In this document: piece by piece, positions 52,963 to 61,384 of the stretch
Layout of the letters: the number at the start of each line of letters is the position of its first letter
Position numbering within the stretch: the stretch's first letter is position 1
Source of the DNA: Phycicoccus jejuensis
GTDB taxonomy: Bacteria; Actinomycetota; Actinomycetes; Actinomycetales; Dermatophilaceae
Reading direction: 5' to 3'
Length of the DNA stretch: 64,000 nucleotides
Assembly (NCBI RefSeq): GCF_000720925.1
Contig: NZ_JOEE01000006.1
Location: 186,001-250,000, forward strand
Notes under the pieces: generated by a model
What the model saw: the letters and a program-made list of their open reading frames with translations, nothing else
Told to the model about the DNA's origin: nothing
The model's database searches: none
Program-made: the position numbers and the translations under genes

Positions 52963-54252
52963 GTGACCGACGCCCTGCGGACCCCGGACCGCGCGACCCT
53001 GCAGCGCCGGACCGTCACGACGCTCGTCGCGTCGCAGGTGCTCGGCGGCGTCGGGCTGTCGGCCGGGATCGCCGTGGGCGCCCTGCTCGCGGAGCAGGTG
53101 AGCGGCTCGGCACGCTTCGCCGGCCTCGGCGGGACCTTCCAGGTCCTCGGCTCCGCGCTCGTCGCCATCCCGATGGCCCGGGTCATGGCCGCCCGCGGCC
53201 GCCGGCCGGGCCTCGCCCTCGGGTACGCGCTCGCGGCGGCCGGTGCGGTCGGGCTCATCACCGCGGGGATCATCGGCAGCTTCCCGCTCCTGCTCGTCGC
53301 CAGCCTGGCGTTCGGCGGGGCGACGACCGCGAACAGCCAGAGCCGCTACGCCGCCGCCGACCTCGCGCCGCCCGACCGCCGGGCCCGCGACCTGAGCATC
53401 GTCGTGTGGGCCACCACCCTCGGCAGCGTCCTCGGCCCGAACCTCGTCGGCCCCAGCGCCCCCGTGGCCGACGCCCTCGGCCTGCCCCGGCTCACCGGCC
53501 CGTTCGTCTTCTCGCTCGTCGGGCTGCTGCTGGCCATCGTCGTCGTGCTCGTGCGCCTGCGCCCGGACCCGCTCCTGCTCTCTCGCCGCCTCGCGCTCGA
53601 CGAGGGCGGCGAGCCCGGGGAGCCGATCCACGGCTCGGTGACCCGCGGGCTGCGCGTCGCCTTCGCCCACCCCGTCGCGCGCCTCGGGCTGCTCACCCTG
53701 GCCCTCGGGCACGGCGTCATGGTCTCGGTCATGGTGATGACGCCGCTGCACATGTCCCACGGCCACGCCGAGCTGACGGTCATCGGGCTCGTCATCAGCA
53801 TCCACATCATCGGGATGTACGCCTTCTCTCCGCTCACCGGCCTCGCCGTGGACCGCGTCGGCGGCCGCGTCGTCGCGCTCGTCGGGTCGGGCATCCTCGG
53901 CGCCGCGACGCTGCTCGCGTCGGTGTCGCCCATGGGTGAGTCCTCGACGCTCATCGGCGGGCTCTTCCTCCTCGGCCTCGGCTGGTCCTGCACGCTCGTC
54001 GCGGGATCCACCCTGCTGACCTCGGCCGTGCCCGCCGCCGAGCGGCCGGGGGTCCAGGGGGCCTCCGACCTGCTCATGGGGCTCGCCGCGGGCGGCGGGG
54101 GCGCCGTCGCCGGGGTCATCGTCGACCGCGTCGGCTTCCAGGCGCTGGCGCTGACCTCGCTCGGCTTCGCGATGGTCATCGGCCTCGTGGCGATCGCGAC
54201 CCGCGTCCCCGCCGACCCGCTCGACGGCGACGGCCGGCCGGTCCCCGCCTGA
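52963..54252 (+). CDS. MFS transporter
   Basis: 429-residue major facilitator with 12 helices (VASQVLGGVGLSAGIAVGALL; TLGSVLGPNLVGPSAPV; LLTLALGHGVMVSVMVMTPLHM). The GHGVMVSVMVMTPLHMSHGH segment and AVDRVGGRVVALVG resemble the YcaD/MdfA-like group in actinobacteria annotated as putative drug or sugar exporters. GTG 52963 is chosen for the -10 hexamer 7 bases upstream; the longer frame reads into the tRNA flank. Confidence 0.86.
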   Translation: MTDALRTPDRATLQRRTVTTLVASQVLGGVGLSAGIAVGALLAEQVSGSARFAGLGGTFQVLGSALVAIPMARVMAARGRRPGLALGYALAAAGAVGLITAGIIGSFPLLLVASLAFGGATTANSQSRYAAADLAPPDRRARDLSIVVWATTLGSVLGPNLVGPSAPVADALGLPRLTGPFVFSLVGLLLAIVVVLVRLRPDPLLLSRRLALDEGGEPGEPIHGSVTRGLRVAFAHPVARLGLLTLALGHGVMVSVMVMTPLHMSHGHAELTVIGLVISIHIIGMYAFSPLTGLAVDRVGGRVVALVGSGILGAATLLASVSPMGESSTLIGGLFLLGLGWSCTLVAGSTLLTSAVPAAERPGVQGASDLLMGLAAGGGGAVAGVIVDRVGFQALALTSLGFAMVIGLVAIATRVPADPLDGDGRPVPA

Positions 54253-54353
54253 CGTCGGAGCCCGCTGTGACCCGACGTGGGCGACCGCGCGGCGGCGGAC
54301 GGACCGCCCAAGAACCAGTGCTCGTCCGGCCGCTGTCGTGTGCTTCCTCCTCT

Positions 54354-54543
54354 GAGGCAACCATGACGAGCGGTCGGTTGCGTCACCGTCCGAGGCGCTC
54401 ATGACGAGCGGTCGGTTGCGACCGGTGGTGACGCAGGCAGCCGCTCGTCCCGGGTGCTCCGAGGCGTGACGCAGGGGAACCCCTCATCCCGGATGCTCCG
54501 AGGCGTGACGCAGGGCAGCCGCTCATCCCGGGTGCTCCGAGAT
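54354..54543. repeat. Tandem 38-39-bp array
   Basis: Two units with ATGACGAGCGGTCGGTTGCG (54363, 54401; period 38) and three with GTGACGCAGG then CCGCTCRTCCCGGRTGCTC-type text (54428, 54466, 54505; periods 38 and 39). They are contiguous, without unique spacers. The first two contain a GCAACC/GGTTGC dyad. The gap 54253-54708 has no gene; a further inverted repeat, TCGAGGTGA/TCACCTCGA, lies at 54601-54643. Confidence 0.75.
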
Positions 54544-54696
54544 GTGGAGCGACCGGCAGCGGGCCGAGGACCTCTCGGGACCCCAGCCGTCAGGATCGGT
54601 TCGAGGTGAACGTCGACCCTCTCGTGGTCGGGTGTCACCTCGACGGGGGTGGGGGTGCCTGCGCCGCGCCTCCCGGGACGCTCGGGGGCGCGTTGT

Positions 54697-54702
54697 TAGC
54701 CT
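54697..54702 (+). promoter_or_regulatory. Candidate -10, leaderless helicase gene
   Basis: TAGCCT with 6 bases to GTG 54709; no ribosome-binding site. Confidence 0.5.
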
Positions 54703-54708
54703 GCTGGG

Positions 54709-57700
54709 GTGACTGCGAGCGGACCGGTGCGCGACGCACGGCCCGACCGACGGGTCGGCGCCGCCGACGCCGCCCACGACGACGAACCGCGGGGAGGGCA
54801 CCTGAGCATCGCCCCGGACCCCGCCACGCTCCGGGCCCAGCGCGTCGCCGACGCCCGGGCCCGGTGGACCCGCCAGCTCGTCGAGCTCGGCGGCCCCAAC
54901 ACTCTGCTCTGGTACCGAGACCTCCCGGTCGGCACCCTCGACCTCTCCTCGGCGCACCTCGGCGCCCGCAGCGGCCTCCTCGCCGGTGGCGCGACGCGGC
55001 TGTCGGACCTGGTCCGCGAGCCGCACGCCTTCGACGACGCCCGCACCCGTCTCGGGCGCATCCACGACACCGCGACCGAGATCGAGCGCGAGCACGCCGT
55101 GCGCACCTGCTTCCTCGGGGTCGGGATGGCGTCGTGGACCGTTGTGCTCGACGACGGACGGGTCGTCCCGCGCCAGCCCGGCGCACCGGTCTTCCTGCGC
55201 GCGCTCGCCACCCGGCCCGCCGACCCGCGCCGTCACGACTGGGTGCTCGAGCCCGGTGACGAGCTCGAGGTCAACCCCGCGCTCGTCAACTACCTCGCCT
55301 CCGAGCATGGCATCACCCTCGACACCGACCGGCTCGAGCAGCTCGCCACCGCCGGCGGGTCGCTCGACCCCTACCCGGCCTACGCCGCGCTCGCCGACGC
55401 CTGCCGCGCGGTGCCCGACCTCTCGGTCGACCCGAGGGTGGTCATCAGCACCTTCCCGTACCACAAGGCCCCGCTCGTGGCCGACCTCGCGGCGCACGGC
55501 GACGCGCTCGCCGAGCACGACGTCGTGGCGGCCCTCGCCGGCGTGGCCGACGCGCTCCCCGCCGTCGCGGTGGGGGCCGCCGACGGTGCCCGGGGGCCGG
55601 TCGAGGACTTCCTCGTGCTCGACGCGGACGCCACCCAGCGCGAGGCGGTCGAGGCGGTCCGCGGCGGGTCGCACCTGCTGCTCCACGCGCCGTCCGGGAC
55701 GGGTGCGTCACAGACCGTCGCCAACCTCGCGGCCGCGCTCGCGGCGGACGGCCAGCGCGTGCTCGTCGTCTCCCCGAAGCGCACGGCCCTCGACGCGGTG
55801 CGCGACCGCCTGACCGACGTCGGGCTCGGCGAGCTCGTCCTCGACCTCGTCGGCGGCGGCCACACCCGGCGGGCCGTCGTGCGCTCCCTCGTCGACGGGC
55901 TGGACCGGGCCGTCGAGCGCGTCTCGGGCGCGCCCTCGTCCCCCCGCCGCACCACGCCCGGCCCCGAGGGCAGCGAGTCGCGCCGCGGGCGCGCCGAGGC
56001 CGCGGCCCTCCTCGACACCCACCTGCGGGCGCTGCACGGCCACCGCGACCCGTGGGGCGTCACCCTGCACCAGGTGCAGGAGGAGGTGAGCCGCCACGCC
56101 CTGCTCGAGGACGCGCCCCGCTCGCGGGTGCGGCTCGCGGGCGCCGTCCTCGCCCGCCTCGACCGCGAGACGCTCGCCGAGGCCGGCGACATCCTCACCC
56201 GGGTCGCGACCCTCGCGGCCTGGGACGGCGACGGCGCCGACGACCCCTGGTTCGGCGCCGACCTGCGCACCGCCGAGGTGGCCGAGGAGGCCCGTGAGCG
56301 CGTCGAGCGGCTCGCCACCGGGCTGGTCCAGGACACCCGCCGGACGCTGGCCGACGTCTTCCGGGGTGTGCACCTGCCGGCCTCGCCGACGGTGCTGGAC
56401 TGGGACCGCGTGCTCGCGACCGTCGGCCAGGTCCGCGACACCCTCGAGGTCTTCCGCCCCGAGGTGTTCGACATCCCGCTCGACGACCTCGTCGTGGCGA
56501 CCGCCACGCGCAGCGAGCGCCGCGACTCCGGCACCGACCTCGGCGCCCTCGAGCGCTGGCGGGTGCGGCGGCAGGCCCGCGCGCTCCTGCGTCCCGGCCG
56601 GCCGCCCGCCGACCTGCACGCCGCGCTGCGCGAGGCCGAGCACCAGCGGCACGCCTGGCGCGAGCTCGCCGGCTCCGGCGGCCGTCCCGAGATCCCCGTC
56701 GAGCTCGACCGCGCCCGCGCCGCCCACGACGCCCTCGTCGAGGACGCCTCGTGGGTCGACGACCGCCTGCCCCACGAGGACGACGAGCTCGACCTCGTCG
56801 AGCTCGACCTCCCGGCCCTCGCCGCCCGGATGGACCGCCTGCACGCCGCGGCCGGCCGGCTCGACGCGGCGCCGGACATCCGCCTCGGCCTGGACCTGCT
56901 CGGGCAGCTCGGCCTCACCGCGCTCGTCGAGGACCTGCGCGCCCGCGCCGTCCCCGCCGACCGGGTGCGTATCGAGCTCGCGTGGGTGTGGTGGTGCTCG
57001 ATCGCCGACGAGCTCGGGGCCAACGACCCCGCCCTGCGCGACTTCGACGCCACCCGGCTCTCGGCCGCGGTCGCGACCCTCGTCGACTCCGACCGCGTCG
57101 CCCTCGAGGGCCAGGTCCCGCGCGTCCTCGACGCCGTCGCGCGCCGGGTCGCCGAGGTGCGTCGGGCCCGTCCGGACGAGGAGACCCGGCTGCGCGCCGA
57201 GGTCGCCCGCGCCCGCCGGCCCGCCGCGCTGCCCGACCTGCTGGCGTCGGTCGGCCGGCTCGCCACCGCCGTCCGGCCGGTGTGGCTCGCCAGTCCGCTC
57301 GCGGTGCCGTCGGTCCTGCCCCCCGGCGAGTGCGTCGACGTCGTCGTCGTCGACGAGGCCTCGCTGGTCGCCCCGGCCGAAGCGGTCGCGGCGCTCGTCC
57401 GCGCCCGCCGGGTCGTCCTCGTCGGCGACGCCCAGCAGCTGCCCCCGGTGCCGTTCGTGGTGTCCGCGGGGGTCGACGTGCCCGACGAGTCCGAGCCCGA
57501 GTCGGTGCTCGACCTGCTCGAGGACGTCTTGCCGACGCGCCGGCTCACCTGGCAGTACGGCGCGATGGAGGAGCGGCTCGTCTCCTTCGTCGACACCGAG
57601 CTGCACGGAGGCTCGCTCGTGACCTTCCCCGGGACGGAGACGGGCGCGGTCCTGCACCACGAGCTCGTCGACGGTCATGGCGTCGTCGCCGAGGGCGAGG

Positions 57701-58545
57701 CCGCGGTCGAGTCGACGCCGGCCGAGGTCGAGCGGGTCGTCGCGCTGGTCCTCGACCACGCCCGCCGGCGCCGGGACCGCACGCTCGTCGTCATCGCACT
57801 CGGGCCGGGCCACCGCCGGCTCGTCGAGGAGGCGGTCCGCCGGGCGGTCGACGGCCTCGACGACGCCACCGCCGCGTTCTTCGACCCGGGACGCCGCGAG
57901 GCCTTCTCGGTCCGGGACGCGGACCACGTCCAGGGCGAGACGTGGGACGACGTCGTCCTCACCGTCGGCTTCGGCAAGACCCCGCACGGCCGGGTCCTCC
58001 ACCGCTTCGGGCCGGTCGGCACCGACACCGGCCACCGTCGGCTCGGGGTGGCCCTGACCCGGGCACGCCGGAGTCTCACCGTCGTCTCGTCGATCACCGC
58101 CGACGACCTCGACCCGGACCGGCTGCGCACCTCCGGCGCCCGGATGCTGCGCGCCGTCCTCGAGCACGTCGAGGCGCACGCCGGCGCCGAGGGCGTCGTG
58201 GCGTCCGCGGAGGCCACCTCGCTCGTCCTCGCCGACCTGGCCCGCCGGCTGCGCGCCCACGGGCTCGTCGTCCACGAGGGGGTCGGGACCTCCGCCCTGC
58301 CCGTCGAGCTCGCCGTCGAGGACCCCACCGCCCCCGGCCGGCTGCTGCTCGCCGTCGAGGGGGACGGGCCCGCCTACGCCGGCGTCCCGTCCGGGCGCGA
58401 CCGCGACCTCGTGCGCGTCCACGAGCTCGAGCGTCGCGGCTGGCGGCACCTGCGGGTGTGGACGACCGAGGTCTTCCGCGACCCGGCCCGCGTCGTCTCG
58501 CGGGTGCTGGACGCCGCGGGCGTCCGGCAGGCCCCGGGTGGCTGA
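54709..58545 (+). CDS. Superfamily-1-helicase-like protein with nuclease-like C-terminus
   Basis: 1278 residues. An N-terminal DUF4011-like region (RWTRQLVELGGPNTLLWYRD) precedes a SF1 helicase core: motif I reads HAPSGTGASQT near residue 330 with Ala where Lys binds ATP; motif II is VVVVDEAS near 880; motif III VGDAQQLPPV near 905; motif V HVQGETWDDVV near 1072; motif VI LGVALTRARRSL near 1110. The last 80 residues (LAVEGDGPAYAG; RDRDLVRVHELERRGWRHLRVW) resemble the Vsr/DUF559-like nuclease domain of such proteins. ATP hydrolysis is doubtful. Leaderless start inferred. Confidence 0.85.
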   Translation: MTASGPVRDARPDRRVGAADAAHDDEPRGGHLSIAPDPATLRAQRVADARARWTRQLVELGGPNTLLWYRDLPVGTLDLSSAHLGARSGLLAGGATRLSDLVREPHAFDDARTRLGRIHDTATEIEREHAVRTCFLGVGMASWTVVLDDGRVVPRQPGAPVFLRALATRPADPRRHDWVLEPGDELEVNPALVNYLASEHGITLDTDRLEQLATAGGSLDPYPAYAALADACRAVPDLSVDPRVVISTFPYHKAPLVADLAAHGDALAEHDVVAALAGVADALPAVAVGAADGARGPVEDFLVLDADATQREAVEAVRGGSHLLLHAPSGTGASQTVANLAAALAADGQRVLVVSPKRTALDAVRDRLTDVGLGELVLDLVGGGHTRRAVVRSLVDGLDRAVERVSGAPSSPRRTTPGPEGSESRRGRAEAAALLDTHLRALHGHRDPWGVTLHQVQEEVSRHALLEDAPRSRVRLAGAVLARLDRETLAEAGDILTRVATLAAWDGDGADDPWFGADLRTAEVAEEARERVERLATGLVQDTRRTLADVFRGVHLPASPTVLDWDRVLATVGQVRDTLEVFRPEVFDIPLDDLVVATATRSERRDSGTDLGALERWRVRRQARALLRPGRPPADLHAALREAEHQRHAWRELAGSGGRPEIPVELDRARAAHDALVEDASWVDDRLPHEDDELDLVELDLPALAARMDRLHAAAGRLDAAPDIRLGLDLLGQLGLTALVEDLRARAVPADRVRIELAWVWWCSIADELGANDPALRDFDATRLSAAVATLVDSDRVALEGQVPRVLDAVARRVAEVRRARPDEETRLRAEVARARRPAALPDLLASVGRLATAVRPVWLASPLAVPSVLPPGECVDVVVVDEASLVAPAEAVAALVRARRVVLVGDAQQLPPVPFVVSAGVDVPDESEPESVLDLLEDVLPTRRLTWQYGAMEERLVSFVDTELHGGSLVTFPGTETGAVLHHELVDGHGVVAEGEAAVESTPAEVERVVALVLDHARRRRDRTLVVIALGPGHRRLVEEAVRRAVDGLDDATAAFFDPGRREAFSVRDADHVQGETWDDVVLTVGFGKTPHGRVLHRFGPVGTDTGHRRLGVALTRARRSLTVVSSITADDLDPDRLRTSGARMLRAVLEHVEAHAGAEGVVASAEATSLVLADLARRLRAHGLVVHEGVGTSALPVELAVEDPTAPGRLLLAVEGDGPAYAGVPSGRDRDLVRVHELERRGWRHLRVWTTEVFRDPARVVSRVLDAAGVRQAPGG

Positions 58546-58735
58546 GCGCCCGGGCGCTCCCACCGGCGACGACCCCGGCCCGCGTCGGCGGCGGCCCCGC
58601 CGCGCCGCCCGGCCCGCGACCAACCCCCGCACCGACGACGCCCCCGACACCGCCACGCCCCGGGCCGAGCCGGCCCCCGGGGAGAGCGGTCACGACCGCT
58701 GGCTGCGCGAGCAGCGTCCGCCCCACTGGGAGTAG
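58538..58735 (+). CDS. Small Arg/Pro-rich protein after the helicase
   Basis: 65 residues starting at GTG 58538, inside the 3' end of the helicase gene by 8 bases. Very basic and Pro-rich, likely disordered (PRRRRPRRAARPA), ending in HDRWLREQRPPHWE, a tail of a kind I recall in small proteins near such genes in actinobacteria. The coupling suggests a partner of the helicase-like protein. Function unknown. Confidence 0.6.
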   Translation: MAERPGAPTGDDPGPRRRRPRRAARPATNPRTDDAPDTATPRAEPAPGESGHDRWLREQRPPHWE

Positions 58736-58757
58736 CCGATCCGCCCACCGTGCGCGG

Positions 58758-58790
58758 ACGGGGCGGCGACCGTGGTGGTCGCCGCCCCGT
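58758..58790. terminator. Strong hairpin between converging genes
   Basis: Perfect 14-base arms ACGGGGCGGCGACC/GGTCGCCGCCCCGT with a 5-base loop, between the small protein gene and mscL. Confidence 0.85.
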
Positions 58791-58817
58791 CGCGGGTGCG
58801 GGTGGAGTGTCCGGTGG

Positions 58818-59195
58818 TCAGCCGCCGATGCCGCGCCCGGAACGCAGCTCGTCGCGGATCTCCTTGAGCAGCTCGGTGTTGGGGTCGATGGTCTCCGCCT
58901 CCGGCTCCTTGGGGAAGAAACGCTCCTTCGCCGTCTCGTACGGCTTGACGACGAAGAAGTAGACGATGAAGGCGAGGAAGACGAAGGCCACGAGGGCGGT
59001 GAGGAACGGTCCCACCTTCAAGAAGCCCCCGGGCTGCCACTCGTCGAAGTTGGGTGCGCCGCCGGCCTTCGCCAAGGCTTCGATCAGCACGTCCGTGAAC
59101 GCCTTGACCACCGTGGCGAACGCGCCACCGATGATGAACGCGACGGCGAGCTCGATGAGGTTGCCGCGCAGGATGAAGTTCTTGAAGCCCGACAT
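58818..59195 (-). CDS. mscL: Large-conductance mechanosensitive channel
   Basis: 125 residues, normal length; opens under high membrane tension to release solutes. Signature MSGFKNFILRGNLIELAVAFIIGGAFATVVKAF (N-terminal helix and TM1), TM2 around VAFVFLAFIVYFFVVKP, and a C-terminal helical bundle ending EIRDELRSG. The periplasmic loop between the helices (PNFDEWQPGG) is short. ATG 59195 has AAAGGG 8 bases upstream; TACGGT at 59228-59233 (minus) is a candidate -10. Confidence 0.96.
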   Translation of the reverse strand: MSGFKNFILRGNLIELAVAFIIGGAFATVVKAFTDVLIEALAKAGGAPNFDEWQPGGFLKVGPFLTALVAFVFLAFIVYFFVVKPYETAKERFFPKEPEAETIDPNTELLKEIRDELRSGRGIGG

Positions 59196-59312
59196 GGTGC
59201 TGCCCTTTCGCAGAAGTTGACGCGACCACCGTATTGCGCTCCCGCGCAGCCCACGACCCCCGTCCCGTCGTGTCGCGGCGCCGGATCGGTCGTCGGGACG
59301 CCGACGACCCGT

Positions 59313-59975
59313 TCACCCGCCGGTCGCCAGCAGGGTCACGGTCACCAGGCCGTCGGTGCCGCCGTGCCCGGTGAGCACCCGGTCGGCCGCCCCGGGCGTC
59401 AACGAGAGCACCGCCCCGGGTGCGGTCGGGGGCGCAGGCCCGGCCCCGAGGCCGACCTCGTCGGGCGGTGGGTCGACCGACAGCACGACCGCGTCGCGCG
59501 CCAGGACGGGACCACCCGGTCCGGGGTGGACCGCGACGACGCCGCCAGGGGTGAGCAGCCCGGCCGACCCCGGGTCGGCGAGGGCGACGTGCAGCGCGAC
59601 GCGCCCAGAGGGCAGGCCCTCGGTGACACCCCGCGGGACCAGGCGCGTGGCGGTGACCGCCTCGCCGGCGGCCAGCGCCGCGGCGACCCGCCGGCCCGTC
59701 ACCGCGCCGACGTCGGTCAGCGCCCCGGGCTGCCGCGCCGCCACCGGCACCCGGATGGACGTGACGTCATTGGCGCGAAGGACCGACCCGGCGGCGACCT
59801 CGCGCGCGGCGACGAGCACCGGGACGGTCGGCGGCGGGGGAGGCCGCACGACGTGCAGCACGGCGAGCACCGCCCCCGCGAGGCAGGCGGCCGCGAGCAC
59901 CCGGCGCAGCACCGAGCGCCGCCAGCGGGCGGCGCGTCCGGGGCCGAGGAGGCCGGGCAGGAGGGCGAGGGGCAT
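59313..59975 (-). CDS. CpaB-like SAF-domain protein
   Basis: 220 residues: a short cytoplasmic start, one transmembrane helix (RVLAAACLAGAVLAVLHVV), a Pro-rich spacer, then a SAF domain (VPVLVAAREVAAGSVLRANDVTSIRVP; AALAAGEAVTATRLVPRGVTEGL; VALHVALADPGSAGLLTPGG) and an RcpC/CpaB-like region. CpaB works in Flp/Tad pilus assembly; no other tad gene is in the window, so the link is by family only. ATG 59975 follows TAGCGT by 6 bases. Confidence 0.82.
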   Translation of the reverse strand: MPLALLPGLLGPGRAARWRRSVLRRVLAAACLAGAVLAVLHVVRPPPPPTVPVLVAAREVAAGSVLRANDVTSIRVPVAARQPGALTDVGAVTGRRVAAALAAGEAVTATRLVPRGVTEGLPSGRVALHVALADPGSAGLLTPGGVVAVHPGPGGPVLARDAVVLSVDPPPDEVGLGAGPAPPTAPGAVLSLTPGAADRVLTGHGGTDGLVTVTLLATGG

Positions 59976-59981
59976 GCCGCG

Positions 59982-59987
59982 ACGCTA
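59982..59987 (-). promoter_or_regulatory. Candidate -10, leaderless SAF gene
   Basis: Minus-strand TAGCGT with 6 bases to ATG 59975. Confidence 0.5.
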
Positions 59988-60014
59988 GGTCGCGGCGCCC
60001 GGCGCCGGGAGGGG

Positions 60015-60371
60015 TCAGGCCGAGGTTGTGGACGAGGACGCGCCCGCGGAGGCCCCTGTGGACGACGAGGTCGACGAGGAGGACGACGACGACGTCGTCC
60101 CGCCCGAGGACGAGCCCTCGGACGTCGAGGACCCTGAGGAGCCCGAGCTCCCCGTCGAGGACGACCCGGAGGACGACCCCGTCGAGCCGCTGCCCGAGCG
60201 CGAGTCGGTGCGGTAGAACCCGCCGCCCTTGAAGACGATGCCGACCGCGTTGAAGACCTTGCGCAGGCGCCCGCCGCACTCGGGGCACTCGGTGAGCGAG
60301 TCGTCGCTGAAGGACTGGACGGCCTCGAAGCGGTGGTCGCACTCGGTGCACGCGTAGGCGTAGGTCGGCAC
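60015..60371 (-). CDS. FmdB-type zinc-ribbon protein with Ser-rich tail
   Basis: 118 residues. The first 55 residues are an FmdB/CxxC zinc ribbon: PTYAYACTECDHRFE and DSLTECPECGGRLRKVF provide four cysteines, and VGIVFKGGGFYRTDSR is the family end. The tail is about 60 residues of Ser, Gly and Thr only, longer and more repetitive than usual. GTG 60371 has AGGAGGACCACC upstream. Function is unknown; the family is named after formamidase regulation. On the opposite strand the tail reads as an acidic frame, which is a shadow. Confidence 0.86.
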   Translation of the reverse strand: MPTYAYACTECDHRFEAVQSFSDDSLTECPECGGRLRKVFNAVGIVFKGGGFYRTDSRSGSGSTGSSSGSSSTGSSGSSGSSTSEGSSSGGTTSSSSSSSTSSSTGASAGASSSTTSA

Positions 60372-60493
60372 GGTGGTCCTCCTCGGACGACATCGGGGCG
60401 CCGCCGGACCCCTCACGGTGGTGCGGGTCTCGCGGCGGCGCGGTCCCCCCAAGGATACGGCCCGCGCCGCGTCCCCGGTGCCGCACCCCGACG

Positions 60494-60526
60494 GGCCCCC
60501 GGCCCCGTACACCGGGTCCGGGGGCC
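60494..60526 (-). terminator. Hairpin after the ABC transporter genes
   Basis: Arms GGCCCCCGG/CCGGGGGCC with a 15-base loop, 19 bases past the stop of the permease gene on the minus strand. Confidence 0.6.
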
Positions 60527-60544
60527 GCCGGCCCTGCCAGGGGT

Positions 60545-61384
60545 CTACTTCACCTCGGCCCGGGTGACCCACACCATCCCGACGAGGAGGGGCAGGAGCA
60601 CCCAGACGCCGACCGAGGTGCCGAGCTGCGCCCACTGCTCGCCGGTGAGGCTCCCGCCGAACAGCGGCTGCATCGTGCGGTTGAGGTCGAGCCACTCGCC
60701 GGCGCTCGCCGCGGCGGACCACAGCGACCCGAGGATGGACCAGCCGGTCGGGAGCACGTAGTAGAGGACGACCGCGGCCGGGGTGTTGCGCAGGAGCATC
60801 CCGAAGGCCAGGCCCTGGAGCAGGCCGAGGAGCACGTAGCCGCCCGCGCCGAGCAGCACGGTGCCCTCGACGCCCCAGTCGCCGGTCGCGCCGCGCAGCC
60901 CGATGGCGGCGGCGTGCACCGCGGCGGCGAGCGCGAAGGAGAGGACGACCGCGACGACGCCGACCGCGAGGGCTGCGACGACCTTGGCCCACGCGACGCG
61001 GGCGCGGCGGGCCTCGAGGGTGAAGGTGACGAGGGCGGTGCGCTGCGACCACTCGGAGGTCACGGCGAGGATGCCGACCACCGGCAGCAGCAGCGCCATC
61101 GGCATCGCCGTCGCCTGGAGGTAGGCGCCGTACGGGTGGTCGCCGCCCTGCTGGACGAACAGGACGGTGAGCGCCCCGGCGATGACGACGCCGATCGCGA
61201 CGAGCAGCCATCGCCCGGCCCGGGTGTCGATCATCTTGCGCAGCTCGGCCCGGACCAGCCGGCCGAAGGGGATGCCCCGTGCCGGGCGCGGCCCGGCGAG
61301 CGGCTCGGGCAGGCGCGCGACGTGCGGCGTGCTGTCCGCCGGCGCGCGGCGGGTCGTCGTGGTGGTGGCCGTCGTGGTGCTCAC
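60545..61384 (-). CDS. ABC transporter permease (ABC-2 type)
   Basis: 279 residues. After a Thr-rich lead, six hydrophobic helices (WLLVAIGVVIAGALTVLF; AMPMALLLPVVGILAVTSE; VVAALAVGVVAVVLSFALAAAV; GAGGYVLLGLLQGLAFGMLL; VGVWVLLPLLVGMVWV). The TSEWSQRTALVTFTLEARR loop is typical of ABC-2 permeases paired with an ATPase. GTG 61384 overlaps the stop of the ATPase gene by four bases, so a two-gene exporter of unknown substrate, perhaps a peptide or antibiotic efflux system. Confidence 0.88.
   Translation of the reverse strand: MSTTTATTTTTRRAPADSTPHVARLPEPLAGPRPARGIPFGRLVRAELRKMIDTRAGRWLLVAIGVVIAGALTVLFVQQGGDHPYGAYLQATAMPMALLLPVVGILAVTSEWSQRTALVTFTLEARRARVAWAKVVAALAVGVVAVVLSFALAAAVHAAAIGLRGATGDWGVEGTVLLGAGGYVLLGLLQGLAFGMLLRNTPAAVVLYYVLPTGWSILGSLWSAAASAGEWLDLNRTMQPLFGGSLTGEQWAQLGTSVGVWVLLPLLVGMVWVTRAEVK

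Noticed and set aside
54354..54543. Possible CRISPR array
   Set aside because: Units follow each other without unique spacers, unit types are mixed, and no cas gene is present.
54399..54638. Minus-strand frame with a repeated RSTRDERLPCVTP-like pattern
   Set aside because: The unit length alternates between 38 and 39 bases, so the repeat does not keep its frame; the pattern is a by-product of the DNA array.
58094..58726. Minus-strand frame over the end of the helicase gene
   Set aside because: Arg-rich shadow with no motif; the plus-strand helicase domain motifs are clear.
60028..60216. Plus-strand acidic frame rich in Asp and Glu
   Set aside because: It is the complement of the Ser-rich tail of the FmdB-type gene and has no start signal.
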